A stretch of DNA of 64,000 nt from Qipengyuania marisflavi (GTDB lineage: Bacteria > Pseudomonadota > Alphaproteobacteria > Sphingomonadales > Sphingomonadaceae): the NCBI RefSeq assembly GCF_005884405.1, contig NZ_VCAO01000005.1, positions 26,252-90,251 on the forward strand, given 5' to 3'. Position numbers and translations under genes: made by a program. How positions within the stretch are numbered: position 1 is the first letter of the stretch; each line of letters starts with the position of its first letter. The notes below the pieces were generated by a model. That model was not told the DNA's origin. It saw only the letters and a list, made by a program, of their open reading frames with translations, and did not search any database. This document shows, piece after piece, positions 17,531-25,732 of this stretch.

Positions 17531-17715
17531 TGGACCAAGAACACCGCTGTAAATTTACCCCTGCTGATCTTGTTCCTGATATTCGGCTCTGAGTCCATAA
17601 CCCCCTGATCGGCAAGCAGCCCGACCAGTTGCGCGTAGGTCACGCCCTTGCGCTTCAATTCGGCTTTCAGCAGGTTCTTGACCCGATCCTCCCATTGCTT
17701 TTCCTGAACTGGCAT
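17488..17715 (-). CDS. DUF6471 domain protein (passenger)
   Basis: 75 residues. KNLLKAELKRKGVTYAQLVGLLADQGVMDSEPNIRNKISRGKFTAVFLVQCLTAIG matches the DUF6471 pattern, a small helical domain that looks like a helix-turn-helix (helices around KGVTYAQLVGLL and NIRNKISRGKF). I infer DNA binding, possibly control of the transposase, since it is divergent from that gene and a palindrome lies between them. It is in the IS1595 element and appears co-transcribed with the membrane protein. Confidence 0.8.
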   Translation of the reverse strand: MPVQEKQWEDRVKNLLKAELKRKGVTYAQLVGLLADQGVMDSEPNIRNKISRGKFTAVFLVQCLTAIGVEAIRLD

Positions 17716-17726
17716 TTGTCGCTCCT

Positions 17727-17792
17727 GTGATGTGAAATATCACCATACGCGATACGTTTGCCCTTTACAACAGTGCATAATGTCACTATAGC
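17727..17792 (+). promoter_or_regulatory. Candidate transposase promoter and operator
   Basis: In the 99-bp gap between the divergent DUF6471 and transposase genes: TTTACA at 17764-17769 and TATAGC at 17787-17792 are 17 bp apart, a fair sigma-70 promoter 22 bp before the transposase ATG. Upstream at 17727-17743 is GTGAT-7-ATCAC, a candidate binding site for the DUF6471 protein. Both calls are by eye. Confidence 0.4.
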
Positions 17793-17814
17793 CGATGCAT
17801 AAGCAACGGAAACG

Positions 17815-18774
17815 ATGACAATGGCACAACACTTTCTCCTCTCCACCAAGGCTCGCAGCCTCTCCCTTCGCCAAGTTTTTCGCATGGGCGAGGACGAAGC
17901 TTATGGCGTGTTCTGTGAACTGCGCTGGCCGGAAAACGATGGTGGCCCGATATGTCCGCGTTGCGGCTGCACCGAAGCCTATCACATCTCCACCCGCCGC
18001 AAGTTCAAGTGCGTTGGCTGTCACCACCAGTTCAGCGTCACCAGCGGCACTATCTTTGCTTCGCGCAAAATGTCGTTTGGCGATCTGCTGGCAGCAATCG
18101 TAATCTTCGTGAACGGCGCGAAGGGTATCTCGGCCCTGCAAATGAGCCGCGATCTTGACGTTCAATACAAGACCGCTTTCGTCCTCTCGCACAAGCTGCG
18201 CGAAGCGATGGCCCAGGAATTGGCAGAGCGCGAACTGAACGGCATTGTCGAGATTGATGGCGGCTATTTCGGCGGCTATGTGAAGCAGGAAAATTACAAG
18301 GCAGACCGCAAGGACCGCCGCCTCTCAGTCAACCGCACCGGCAAGCGCCAGTGCGTTGTCATCATGCGCGAACGTGGCGGCAAGTCGCTTCCCTTCGTGG
18401 TTCGCAATGAAGGCGATGCAGTCCCCTATGTGCGCGATCATGTTGGCACCCTCGCAACCATCCATGCCGATGAAGGCACGGGCTGGGATGCGCTTCACGC
18501 GGGCTGGGATACCAAGCGCGTCAATCACTCGATTGCGTTCAAGGACAAGGGCGTTTGCACCAATCAGGCGGAAAGCTTTTTCAGCCGCCTTCGCCGCATG
18601 GAAACCGGAACGCACCATCACATCGCTGGACCGTATCTCTATGCCTATGCCGGTGAAGCAAGCTGGCGCGAAGATAATCGCCGCGTGGATAATGGTTCAC
18701 AGGCCATGATGGTCGCCAACGCCGCTATGGGAGCGAAGGTCAGCCGGAACTGGAAGGGGTATTGGCAGCGCTAA
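17815..18774 (+). CDS. IS1595 family transposase
   Basis: DDE-type transposase, 319 residues, apparently intact. Seen: an N-terminal zinc ribbon (CPRCGCTEAYHISTRRKFKC followed by a CxxC partner, residues about 45-67), the first catalytic aspartate in VEIDGGYFGGYV, the second in IHADEGTGWD, and the asparagine of the DDN motif in NQAESFFSRLRR. These are the IS1595 (ISXO2-like) signatures. It shares the convergent junction with DUF4760 without a gap (stops are adjacent). Two in-frame ATGs at the start (17815 and 17821) are both possible. Confidence 0.96.
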   Translation: MTMAQHFLLSTKARSLSLRQVFRMGEDEAYGVFCELRWPENDGGPICPRCGCTEAYHISTRRKFKCVGCHHQFSVTSGTIFASRKMSFGDLLAAIVIFVNGAKGISALQMSRDLDVQYKTAFVLSHKLREAMAQELAERELNGIVEIDGGYFGGYVKQENYKADRKDRRLSVNRTGKRQCVVIMRERGGKSLPFVVRNEGDAVPYVRDHVGTLATIHADEGTGWDALHAGWDTKRVNHSIAFKDKGVCTNQAESFFSRLRRMETGTHHHIAGPYLYAYAGEASWREDNRRVDNGSQAMMVANAAMGAKVSRNWKGYWQR

Positions 18775-19317
18775 TTAAGCGGACTTTAGATAGCGGATCG
18801 CTTTTCGCTTTCGGGTCCAGAACCCATCTTCATAAGGGCTGTCTTTCCAGCGCCGCGCCATAGCCTCAAACTCGCAAAATGCCTTGGGGGCATCTCGATT
18901 GCGCCGGATTTCTTTTATGAAAGCTTCCGTTGCTTCAAAATCCGAGATCATTGCGGTGTTGAACCACGAACGGTAAACCCTCTCGTCAATAACCCCCTCG
19001 CAGATGCTCACGGAGGTCAATTCGTGAATATTGAGGACGGTCCGGATGGCCTCAAAGTTTTTCGACGCTCGCTCATCCAGCGAAGCGTATGTTACAAGCT
19101 TCGTGGAGCCGGACTTAAGCTCATTGAATTTTTCGCGAGCCTCGATGAGTTCGCGATCAGACTGTTGATGGAGGATCAGGTCCAGGGTGTTCCGGCGAGT
19201 CGTGTTCCGACGATGCGCCCCTATAATGAGAAAGGCCGCAATCGCAGATAAAACTACGGCCCCGCTTTGGATGTCGGGGCCGTAGGTGTTCCAGAAGCTA
19301 TATATGCTTGAGAACAT
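18775..19317 (-). CDS. DUF4760-like membrane protein (passenger)
   Basis: About 180 residues. One N-terminal helix (IQSGAVVLSAIAAFLIIGAHRRN) then a soluble helical domain: RNTLDLILHQQSDRELIEAREKF, the segment LNIHELTSVSICEGVIDERVYRSWF and an aromatic end. This is the layout of DUF4760 proteins, which are uncharacterised and common on mobile elements. ATG at 19317 directly precedes the helix; the frame opens 33 codons further up. It ends flush against the transposase stop, convergent. Function unknown. Confidence 0.75.
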   Translation of the reverse strand: MFSSIYSFWNTYGPDIQSGAVVLSAIAAFLIIGAHRRNTTRRNTLDLILHQQSDRELIEAREKFNELKSGSTKLVTYASLDERASKNFEAIRTVLNIHELTSVSICEGVIDERVYRSWFNTAMISDFEATEAFIKEIRRNRDAPKAFCEFEAMARRWKDSPYEDGFWTRKRKAIRYLKSA

Positions 19318-19596
19318 TGATTTTTCGGCGTTAATCGCCGAGACCTTCGAAGCGCATATCTCTGTCTCCTCTTTATGTCCCGCATTGTACCATTCACTGC
19401 TTAATGAACGGTGCACCTCCAGTGCAGGTTCCTGTCAGCTTTGCATCGCCTGTGATGGCTTTTAGCAGCATCGCTGATGGTGTTGTTTTCAATCTAGCCA
19501 TTGGCGACGTTAGCAGCAACGCTAATGTTGCCGCCGTTGCAGTCAATGTGGGCGTGAATTATGATGGTGCAACCCTGTTTGTGATAACGTTGTCAT

Positions 19597-19695
19597 ATGG
19601 TTTCCTACCTCAAAACCGCCGCCATGTGGCTTGCAACCCTAGCGTTCTTCGCCGTCATCATCGGATGGCCGCTGCACACATGGCTTACGGGCTGA
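19597..19695 (+). CDS. Possible small membrane peptide
   Basis: 32 codons: MVSYLKTAAMWLATLAFFAV then IIGWPLHTWLTG, almost a single hydrophobic helix. It lies in the 367-bp gap between two passenger genes of the IS1595 element, and its end overlaps the convergent gene at 19685 by 11 bp. I see no good ribosome site, so it may be chance. 19318-19596 holds nothing else I can support. Confidence 0.3.
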   Translation: MVSYLKTAAMWLATLAFFAVIIGWPLHTWLTG

Positions 19696-20116
19696 CAGAC
19701 CACCGCAGCAAGCCCTTGTCGCCCTGATCGGACACCACCAGCGTCCGCTCCCGCAAGTTCCGCAGTGCGGCCCCTATCCGCTTGTGCATGGCTTTCTGTA
19801 GGTCGCTGTCGTTCAAGTTCAGTTCGCGCTCTGCCATTAGCCGCAGGGTTATCGCTCTGGCATCCATAGCGCCTTCCTTACGCAGCATCGCGAGGATTGC
19901 GCGGGTCACTTGCCCTTTGAATGCCCTGTGCCTTGGTGGCAGCGGTTTGGGCTTGATCTCTTCCAGCTCTATATCGGGGACGAACATACGCAGCGAGGCG
20001 TCTATGTGGTCCATATCGATGAAGGCTTGCCGCAACTGGTCTTGCAACCCGTCAATGGTTCCTGCCAGTTCTCCGCGCTTGTCACGAAGGGCGCTTACTA
20101 CGTGTGTGTCTGCCAT
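19685..20116 (-). CDS. Hypothetical coiled-coil protein (passenger)
   Basis: 143 residues: an N-terminal helical coiled-coil-like region (ALRDKRGELAGTIDGLQDQLRQAFIDMDHIDASL) and a C-terminal part that looks winged-helix like (QVTRAILAMLRKEGAMDARAITLRLMAER, then RIGAALRNLRERTLVV). Similar proteins accompany IS1595 elements and integrated elements in Alphaproteobacteria, so it may be a regulator or nucleoid-associated accessory. No function is established. It is the rightmost cargo gene and is transcribed away from the right end. Confidence 0.7.
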   Translation of the reverse strand: MADTHVVSALRDKRGELAGTIDGLQDQLRQAFIDMDHIDASLRMFVPDIELEEIKPKPLPPRHRAFKGQVTRAILAMLRKEGAMDARAITLRLMAERELNLNDSDLQKAMHKRIGAALRNLRERTLVVSDQGDKGLLRWSVSP

Positions 20117-20158
20117 ACGATGACATTAGGCTACTGGCGCGATGACAACCATAATGCT

Positions 20159-20184
20159 ATTGGTGCGTTTGCTACATAATACCG
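20159..20184. repeat. Right terminal inverted repeat of IS1595-family element
   Basis: Reverse complement of 16565-16590, perfect over 26 bp. The second copy of the GAATTCCA duplication follows at 20185-20192. Confidence 0.93.
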
Positions 20185-20192
20185 GAATTCCA

Positions 20193-20784
20193 ACGCGCCG
20201 TGCTCGATTCGCTACGCCAGCCGCTGGAGACCGGCCGGGTCGATGTCGCGCGTGCCAATGCACACGTCAGCTTTCCCGCCAATGTCCAATTGATCGCGGC
20301 GATGAACCCGTGCCGCTGCGGCCATCTGGGCGATCCCGCACTGGCCTGCAGCCGCGCCCCGCGCTGCGCCGCCGATTATCAGGGCAAGGTCTCCGGCCCG
20401 CTGCTTGACCGCGTGGATTTGCACGTCGAGGTCGATCCGGTCAGCGCCGCCGATCTCTCCCTGCCCCCGCCTGCCGAAGGCAGCAGAGAAGTCGCCGCGC
20501 GAGTCGCCGCAGCACGCGACCGGCAAACCGCACGCCGCGAAGACAGCGGCGCGCGGACCAATGCGGAACTGGATGGTGACGCACTCGAACGCTTCGCCAC
20601 GCCCGACGAAGCAGGCCGCACACTGCTCATGCAGGCAGCCACAGCCATGCGCCTGTCCGCGCGCGGTTATACCAGAGTGCTGCGAGTCGCCCGCACCATT
20701 GCAGATCTGGCAGGCGCCGAAGACATCGGCCGCATCCACGTCGCCGAAGCGCTCAGCTACCGCCGGGTCGCACCGCGGGCCTGA
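20193..20784 (+). pseudogene. comM: comM, 3' part
   Basis: C-terminal 197 codons of comM, continuing QRAVLDSLRQPLETGRVDV directly from LFLDELPEF on the other side of the element. It keeps the sensor region NVQLIAAMNPCRCGH with its cysteines, the arginine-finger region (GPLLDRVDLHVEV) and the C-terminal Mg-chelatase helical domain (RGYTRVLRVARTIADLAGAEDI). An internal GTG at 20200 could start a fragment, but it would lack both Walker motifs. The gene is therefore broken although no other damage is visible. Confidence 0.93.
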
Positions 20785-21177
20785 TCACTCCTCGCCGAGG
20801 TCGAGGTTCAGCTTGACCGGCTGGTGTTCGTGATCGCCTTCGAATTTGGCGAGGAAATCCTCGATTGGCATCGCCTGTGCGCGGTTGACCTTGTCGGCGG
20901 AGGGCTGCGCGACATGTGCACCAGTATCGCCGGGGGTCACGCGGACGTGGAGATAGGGCACCCAGATTTCGCCGTAATCGGCCTGCTGGTACCACACGTC
21001 GAGCACATCATGGCTGGCCCAATTGCCATCGGGTTCCTTCAGCCGGATGCCTTCGCCAATGCGCGGCACCGCCATCGCCTTGATGCGAAATTGCGTCTGG
21101 TGCGTTTCGTTCTGGATTTCGATTTCAATCACGTTCGCGCAGGCCAATCCGGTCGGTGGTTCTTGATGTGACAGCAT
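20785..21177 (-). CDS. Hypothetical protein next to comM
   Basis: Conserved-looking protein of 130 residues or fewer. IEIEIQNETHQTQFRIKAMAVPRIGEGIRLKEPDG and LDVWYQQADYGEIWVPYLHVRVTP suggest a small beta-barrel domain; the end is acidic. I do not recognise it. Candidate starts lie between 21177 and about 21135. It converges on the comM stop without a gap. The 114 bp upstream (21178-21291) hold no gene. Confidence 0.7.
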   Translation of the reverse strand: MLSHQEPPTGLACANVIEIEIQNETHQTQFRIKAMAVPRIGEGIRLKEPDGNWASHDVLDVWYQQADYGEIWVPYLHVRVTPGDTGAHVAQPSADKVNRAQAMPIEDFLAKFEGDHEHQPVKLNLDLGEE

Positions 21178-21291
21178 CCATGACAGCGATGCATTGACAT
21201 GGTTTTAACGATGACGTCACGGCTGCAAACATTCCTGACATACGCGCAACTGCGCGCCATGCATCAGGTCGCCTGCCTCACGCCACCAGTG

Positions 21292-21846
21292 TCAGGCCGC
21301 CTGCGGGGCCTTGCGCGTCTTGGCCAGATCGACAACCGAGCCGCGTCCCAGCGCCTCAGCCTCTTCCACGCGGGTGCCATCGGCGCGGATGCCGACATTG
21401 CCGCGTTCGACCAGCCACAGATCGGCAGGTCCAAGGATGCGGCCATCATGCGACAGGATCGAGGTTGGCCCGATGGGCATCCGGTCGCGCTCATCAACCA
21501 GCACGGGGTTCTCGACCACTTCCGAACCATATTTCTGGCCCCATTGCCGCAGCGCAATCATTGCGGGCAGCAGGTCGAAGCCCTTTTCCGTCAGACGATA
21601 TTCGATCTTGCGGCGATCTTCGGCGCAAGGATCACGCTTCAAAATGCCGTGCTCGACCAGCTTGGCCAGCCGATTTGACAGGATATTGCGGGCGATCCCC
21701 AGTTCGGTGAGGAATTCCTCGAAATGATGCAGCCCGTTGAAGCTGGCGCGCAGGATCATGAACGACCAGCGTTCGCCCATCACCTCCAGCGCTTGCGGCA
21801 GGCCGCATTCGGTCAGCTCGCGCAGGGGTTCTCGTAGATCGCCCAT
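21292..21846 (-). CDS. HxlR/MarR-type winged-helix regulator
   Basis: Transcription factor of 184 residues. The domain CGLPQALEVMGERWSFMILRASFNGLHHFEEFLTELGIARNILSNRLAKLVEHGILKRDPC is the HxlR winged helix, with the ERW-F-ILR signature and recognition helix ARNILSNRLAKL, then a C-terminal region of unclear role (PIGPTSILSHDGRIL). Divergent from the CC_3515-type gene, so it may control that gene or itself through palindromes in the shared 184-bp gap. The ATG at 21846 gives the normal length; the frame stays open upstream across the gap. Confidence 0.9.
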   Translation of the reverse strand: MGDLREPLRELTECGLPQALEVMGERWSFMILRASFNGLHHFEEFLTELGIARNILSNRLAKLVEHGILKRDPCAEDRRKIEYRLTEKGFDLLPAMIALRQWGQKYGSEVVENPVLVDERDRMPIGPTSILSHDGRILGPADLWLVERGNVGIRADGTRVEEAEALGRGSVVDLAKTRKAPQAA

Positions 21847-21958
21847 AAGTGTGCAGTCCTCTCTGGCGGTCTTCCTAACGCCAATTGCGGCGAATCCACA
21901 AACTTTAGATTTTGATTGCGGAATGCAACTTAACTCACTAGGTGGTGATTCGCAACGA

Positions 21959-21973
21959 GTTGCATATCGCAAC
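21959..21973. promoter_or_regulatory. Palindrome in HxlR / CC_3515 intergenic region
   Basis: GTTGC-5-GCAAC inverted repeat; related GCAA/TTGC words recur within about 70 bp on both sides (for example around 21918-21930 and 21977-22003). Such clustered half-sites between divergent genes are a likely operator for the HxlR-type regulator. Identified by eye only. Confidence 0.45.
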
Positions 21974-22030
21974 TTACTTGCGGAACACGCAAGGCCTGTT
22001 GCGAAAACTGCACGTCGAAAGGACCTCCCC

Positions 22031-22372
22031 ATGAACGCCTTCCTCCCCCGCTCGCTCAATATCGGTGCAATTGGCGCCGCCCTTGCCTGGACCACGCTGA
22101 CCATTGGCACCGTCATCGCCCCGGCCCCTGCCGCCGCCCAGACTGGCGCGGCCTATTACACTGCCGAGCTGGCGCAGCCCGCAGACAGCCGCATTACCGT
22201 GGCTGGCGGCGTTGCCTGGCGCTGCGAAGGCACCACCTGCAAGGCGAAGAAAGGCAATTCGCGCCCCGTGCGCATGTGCCGTGAACTGAAGCGAGAGTTG
22301 GGCGATGTCGCCGATTTCACCACCAAGGGCGAGACGCTGGAAGCCAAGCTGCTCGAACGCTGCAACGCCTGA
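22031..22372 (+). CDS. CC_3515 family secreted protein
   Basis: 113 residues with a signal peptide (IGAALAWTTLTIGTVIAPAPAAAQ) and a mature domain containing AYYTAELAQPADSR, AGGVAWRCEGTTCKAKKG, RPVRMCRELKRELGDV and a final cysteine in LLERCNA. This is the CC_3515-type periplasmic protein common in sphingomonads and caulobacters; probably two disulfides. Function unknown. Expressed divergently from the HxlR regulator and followed by a strong terminator. Confidence 0.85.
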   Translation: MNAFLPRSLNIGAIGAALAWTTLTIGTVIAPAPAAAQTGAAYYTAELAQPADSRITVAGGVAWRCEGTTCKAKKGNSRPVRMCRELKRELGDVADFTTKGETLEAKLLERCNA

Positions 22373-22414
22373 GACCTTCCCACCGTCCCTCTCCCTCCCG
22401 CGGGGCGGCACTCC

Positions 22415-22446
22415 AAGCCCCGGCGTTAACGCGCCGGGGCTTTTTG
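22415..22446 (+). terminator. Rho-independent terminator
   Basis: Eleven-base perfect arms aagccccggcg / cgccggggctt with a six-base loop, then TTTTT. It ends the CC_3515 family gene. Confidence 0.9.
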
Positions 22447-22450
22447 CGTT

Positions 22451-23062
22451 TCAGATCAGTCCGCGCTGTAACAGGTCAGTGCGCAAAGCGGCGGCATTAG
22501 CGAAGTGATGCACCTGCCAGCCGCACGCCTGAGCCGTTGCAATATTGGCCGCGTTGTCATCGATGAACAGCATTTGCGCAGGATCGCGGCCAAACCGCTT
22601 GGCGGCCAGAGCGAAGATGGCAGGGTCAGGCTTGGTGATTCGCTCCTCACCCGAAACGACGATTTCGCGGAATGCGTCGAAGATCGGCGCGATTGGCCGG
22701 AACCCCGCCCAGAATTCAGCCCCAAAATTGGTGATGGCATATAGGGGAACGCCGCAGTCAGTCAGAGCCTGAACCAGTGCGTGACTGCCCGGCACCGGGC
22801 CAGGAATGGTTTCGTTGAAGCGTTCGGCATAGGCGCGAATCGCGACCGCATACTCAGGGAACTGAGTGATTCTTTCGGGCACCATTTCGGCCAGCGGACG
22901 TCCGGCGTCATGCTGAAAATGCCATTCCTCCGTCACCACATGATCAAGCACGAAGCGCAGCTCGCCCGGATCATCGACCAGCTTTTCGAACAGGGCGCCA
23001 AGCTGCCACTGATACAGCACGCGGCCCACATCAAACACGACTGCCTCAACCGCCCGACTCAC
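22451..23062 (-). CDS. HAD family hydrolase
   Basis: 203 residues. Haloacid-dehalogenase fold: nucleophile motif VVFDVGRVLYQW, motif II threonine/serine region YAITNFGAE, and the late motif MLFIDDNAANIATAQACGW. This resembles the YihX/glucose-1-phosphate phosphatase and small phosphatase group (motif FDxGxVL). The start is a GTG at 23062 just ahead of the motif; the open frame further upstream runs across rpmJ on the same strand and is not homologous. Substrate unknown. Confidence 0.85.
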   Translation of the reverse strand: MSRAVEAVVFDVGRVLYQWQLGALFEKLVDDPGELRFVLDHVVTEEWHFQHDAGRPLAEMVPERITQFPEYAVAIRAYAERFNETIPGPVPGSHALVQALTDCGVPLYAITNFGAEFWAGFRPIAPIFDAFREIVVSGEERITKPDPAIFALAAKRFGRDPAQMLFIDDNAANIATAQACGWQVHHFANAAALRTDLLQRGLI

Positions 23063-23084
23063 CGCTGCATTCCCCTGAAACGCG

Positions 23085-23119
23085 AACGGCCCGGACTCCT
23101 GATCGGAGCCGGGCCGGTT
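23085..23119 (-). terminator. Likely rpmJ terminator hairpin
   Basis: Imperfect arms around aacggcccgg...ctcc and ggag...ccgggccggtt with single-base bulges, 42 bp after the rpmJ stop on the minus strand. The downstream T-tract is weak, so termination efficiency is uncertain. Confidence 0.5.
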
Positions 23120-23160
23120 GCATCTATAGACCGCGCACGGCGGCCCATCACGCCGTGTGC

Positions 23161-23286
23161 TTAGCCCTGGCGGGCCTTGAAGCGGCGGTTGGTCTTGTTG
23201 ATGACATAGGTCCGCCCGCGGCGACGGATCACGCGGCAATCGCGGTGACGGCCCTTGAGCGACTTGAGGCTGTTGCGGATCTTCAT
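23161..23286 (-). CDS. rpmJ: 50S ribosomal protein L36
   Basis: 41 residues: [19 protein letters not shown], then [21 protein letters not shown]. This is the L36 form with a single cysteine (the zinc-free C- type expected in many Alphaproteobacteria). No other ribosomal gene lies nearby; in many Alphaproteobacteria rpmJ is a lone gene. Confidence 0.96.
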   Translation of the reverse strand: MKIRNSLKSLKGRHRDCRVIRRRGRTYVINKTNRRFKARQG

Positions 23287-23376
23287 CGTTTCTCTCAATC
23301 AAATAAATACGCGCCGGAGATGGTGCCCCGACGCGACAATTTCAAGCGCGCCCGTTAGCGGGGGGTCCGATTCCCG

Positions 23377-24390
23377 TCAACCGTTTCCGCGCAATTCGGA
23401 CAGGCGGCGTTCCCATTGCAGTGCATGGCTGATGATCTCGCCCAGATCCTCATGCTGCGGTTGCCACGTCAGGGTGGCACGGATGCGCGCAGGATCGGAA
23501 ACCAGCTCGCCCGGATCGCCCGCGCGGCGCGGCTCCAGCTTGCGAGTGATGGTCTGATTGGTCACCCGGTCGACCGCATCAAGCACTTCGAGCACCGAGA
23601 ACCCCCGGCCATAGCCGCAATTCATCGTCAGCGACCGCTCTGGCTGGGCGATCAGCGCCTCCAGCGCCAGCACATGCGCGGCGGCCAGATCGCTGACATG
23701 AATATAGTCGCGCACCCCGGTGCCGTCTGCCGTATCGTAATCGGTGCCGAACACGGCAACGCTGTCACGCTTGCCCGTAGCGGCTTCGCAAGCCACCTTG
23801 ATCAGATGCGTTGCCCCGGCAGTGGATTGCCCGCTGCGCGCCTGCGGATCTGCGCCGGCGACGTTAAAGTAACGCAGCGCGCAATGGTTAAAGCCGTGCG
23901 CCGCGCTGGCGTCGGACAGCATCTGTTCGGTCATCAGCTTGGACCAGCCATAGGGGTTGATCGGCACCTTGGGGCTGTCTTCATCAATGGGCGAGCTTTC
24001 GGGCACGCCATAGGTTGCCGCTGTCGAGCTGAAGATGAAATGATCCACCCCGCCAGCCACCGCCGCAGCGATCAGCGCGCGGCTTTTGACCGTATTGTTC
24101 TCGTAATATTTAAGCGGCTGTTCGACCGATTCGGGCACAATGATCGATCCGGCGAAATGCATGATCGCCTTCGTGCCCTGCTCGGCAAAGATCCGCGCCA
24201 GCAGCGCGGCATCGGCGATATCCCCTTCATACAGCGGGACGCCGTCGGGAATGGCAAACGCGAAGCCGGTCGACAGATTGTCGATCACGGCCACGTCCCA
24301 GCCTGCATCTTTCAGCGCCAGCACCGCATGGCTGCCAATATAGCCAGCCCCGCCGGTGACCAGCACCGGTACTTTGTCTGTATTATTCAT
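23377..24390 (-). CDS. galE: UDP-glucose 4-epimerase
   Basis: NAD-dependent epimerase (337 residues) interconverting UDP-glucose and UDP-galactose. Seen: [14 protein letters not shown]ossmann motif, [21 protein letters not shown], the serine of FSSTAATYG and the catalytic YxxxK in [12 protein letters not shown], then the family end. Divergent from the M14 carboxypeptidase. ATG at 24390 lies directly before the Rossmann start; the longer frame upstream is not conserved. Confidence 0.95.
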   Translation of the reverse strand: MNNTDKVPVLVTGGAGYIGSHAVLALKDAGWDVAVIDNLSTGFAFAIPDGVPLYEGDIADAALLARIFAEQGTKAIMHFAGSIIVPESVEQPLKYYENNTVKSRALIAAAVAGGVDHFIFSSTAATYGVPESSPIDEDSPKVPINPYGWSKLMTEQMLSDASAAHGFNHCALRYFNVAGADPQARSGQSTAGATHLIKVACEAATGKRDSVAVFGTDYDTADGTGVRDYIHVSDLAAAHVLALEALIAQPERSLTMNCGYGRGFSVLEVLDAVDRVTNQTITRKLEPRRAGDPGELVSDPARIRATLTWQPQHEDLGEIISHALQWERRLSELRGNG

Positions 24391-24558
24391 GACGCGCGCC
24401 CTAGCATACGATTTGGTAATCGCAATTCGCCTAAGGAGCCGCCGCGCCGGTACCGGTGCAACCGAATCACCCCCTTGCGCAGACACGCGCAAACGCCCAT
24501 GCGGGCGGCGCAATTCTGGCGGGCCTGCCCGCTGCACGATACGAAAAAGAGGTTTTCA

Positions 24559-25710
24559 GTGAGCGATATCCGGATCGATTCCGCCTTTGACAGCGGCAAT
24601 ATCGAAGTGCTTGCAATCGATGGTGCGACAGCCAAATTGGCTATCCCGCGCGACCACATGAGCGAATTTGCGCAGTGGTTCCATTTCCGCGTTGGCGGTG
24701 CGGCGGGGCGCGAGCTTGAGCTCAATATCACCGGCCTCAATGACAGCGCATATCCCGGCGGCTGGCCCGGCTATGACGCGTGCGTTTCCGAAGACCGTGA
24801 TTATTGGGCCCGCGCCGCCTCCAGCTTTGATAAGGATGCCGACGGCGGCACGCTGACGATCCGCTATACGCCCGCCAGCGATATCGCCTGGTTTGCCTAT
24901 TTCGCCCCCTATTCGATGGAACGGCACCATGATCTGGTGGCCGAGGCTGCTGCGTCGGAAGGCGTCGAATACCGTCATCTGGGCAATACGCTGGACGGTC
25001 AGCCGATCGATTGCCTGGCAATGGGCGAAGGCGCGGTCAATGTCTGGCTGTATGCCCGCCAACATCCCGGTGAAACACAGGCCGAATGGTGGATGGAAGG
25101 CGCGCTGGAAGTGCTGACCGATCCTGCCGACAGCGTCGGGCGCGAATTGCGCAAGCGGTGCCGCCTGAATGTGGTGCCGAACTGTAATCCCGACGGCAGC
25201 CGCCGCGGCCATCTGCGCACCAATGCTGTGGGCGTGAACCTTAACCGCGAATGGGAAAACCCGACTGCGGATAAATCCCCCGAAGTGCTCGCCATCCGCA
25301 ATGCGATGGATGCCACGGGCGTCGATTTCGCAATGGACGTCCACGGCGACGAGGCGATCCCCGTCAGCTTTCTGGCCGGATTCGAAGGCATCCCGTCATG
25401 GACCGATGCGCAGGGCGAAAGTTATTACACTTACGAGCGTATCCTTGACCGCCGCACACTCGATTTCCAGACCGAGCAAGGCTATGCCAAGGCCAAGCGC
25501 GGCGGGGCCAATCTGTCGATGAGCACCAATCAGGTGGCAGAGCGTTTCGGAGCCACCGCCATGACGCTGGAAATGCCGTATAAGGACAATCCGGCCAGCC
25601 CCGAGCCCGATCAGGGCTGGAGCCCCGAACGGTGCAAGATGCTGGCGCGCGATTGTTTGGCCAGCCTGCTTGAATGGCTGGATAGCAAAGACAGCAAAAA
25701 CGACAGCTAA
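24559..25710 (+). CDS. M14-type cytosolic carboxypeptidase
   Basis: Zinc carboxypeptidase of 383 residues resembling the cytosolic carboxypeptidase (CCP) subgroup. An N-terminal beta domain (residues about 5-110) comes first, then the zinc motif [16 protein letters not shown] (His and Glu), the substrate-binding [19 protein letters not shown] and NLNREWENP, the third zinc histidine in MDVHGDE, and a glutamate in TLEMPYKD near the C-terminus. Bacterial members are thought to trim peptides or amino-acid chains; no specific substrate is known. Start is GTG at 24559 with an AAAGAGG upstream; the frame is open farther up but antisense to galE. Confidence 0.9.
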   Translation: MSDIRIDSAFDSGNIEVLAIDGATAKLAIPRDHMSEFAQWFHFRVGGAAGRELELNITGLNDSAYPGGWPGYDACVSEDRDYWARAASSFDKDADGGTLTIRYTPASDIAWFAYFAPYSMERHHDLVAEAAASEGVEYRHLGNTLDGQPIDCLAMGEGAVNVWLYARQHPGETQAEWWMEGALEVLTDPADSVGRELRKRCRLNVVPNCNPDGSRRGHLRTNAVGVNLNREWENPTADKSPEVLAIRNAMDATGVDFAMDVHGDEAIPVSFLAGFEGIPSWTDAQGESYYTYERILDRRTLDFQTEQGYAKAKRGGANLSMSTNQVAERFGATAMTLEMPYKDNPASPEPDQGWSPERCKMLARDCLASLLEWLDSKDSKNDS

Positions 25711-25732
25711 GCTGCCCAGCGGCGGCGCGGAA

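Larger units (their letters stand above)
16565..20184 (+). mobile_element. IS1595-family element with passenger genes (3,620 bp)
   Basis: Complete transposable element inserted in comM. Its ends are perfect 26-bp inverted repeats (16565-16590 and 20159-20184, starting CGGTATTATGTAGC), flanked by a perfect 8-bp target duplication. Inside are the transposase (plus strand), a DUF6471 protein and a membrane protein to its left, and a DUF4760 protein, a possible short membrane peptide and a coiled-coil protein to its right. Most IS1595 elements are 0.9-1.5 kb; this one is two to three times longer because of cargo. Perfect ends, intact transposase and an undamaged duplication suggest recent insertion. 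Confidence 0.95.

Noticed and set aside
19404..19727. 107-codon plus-strand frame in the IS1595 cargo
   Set aside because: Its first half reads like a folded protein (VPVSFASPVMAFSSIADGV), but the second half lies over another short frame and the 19685 gene; too uncertain to call.
23416..24558. Long upstream extension of the M14 carboxypeptidase
   Set aside because: It runs antisense through galE and the conserved domain starts only after the GTG at 24559.
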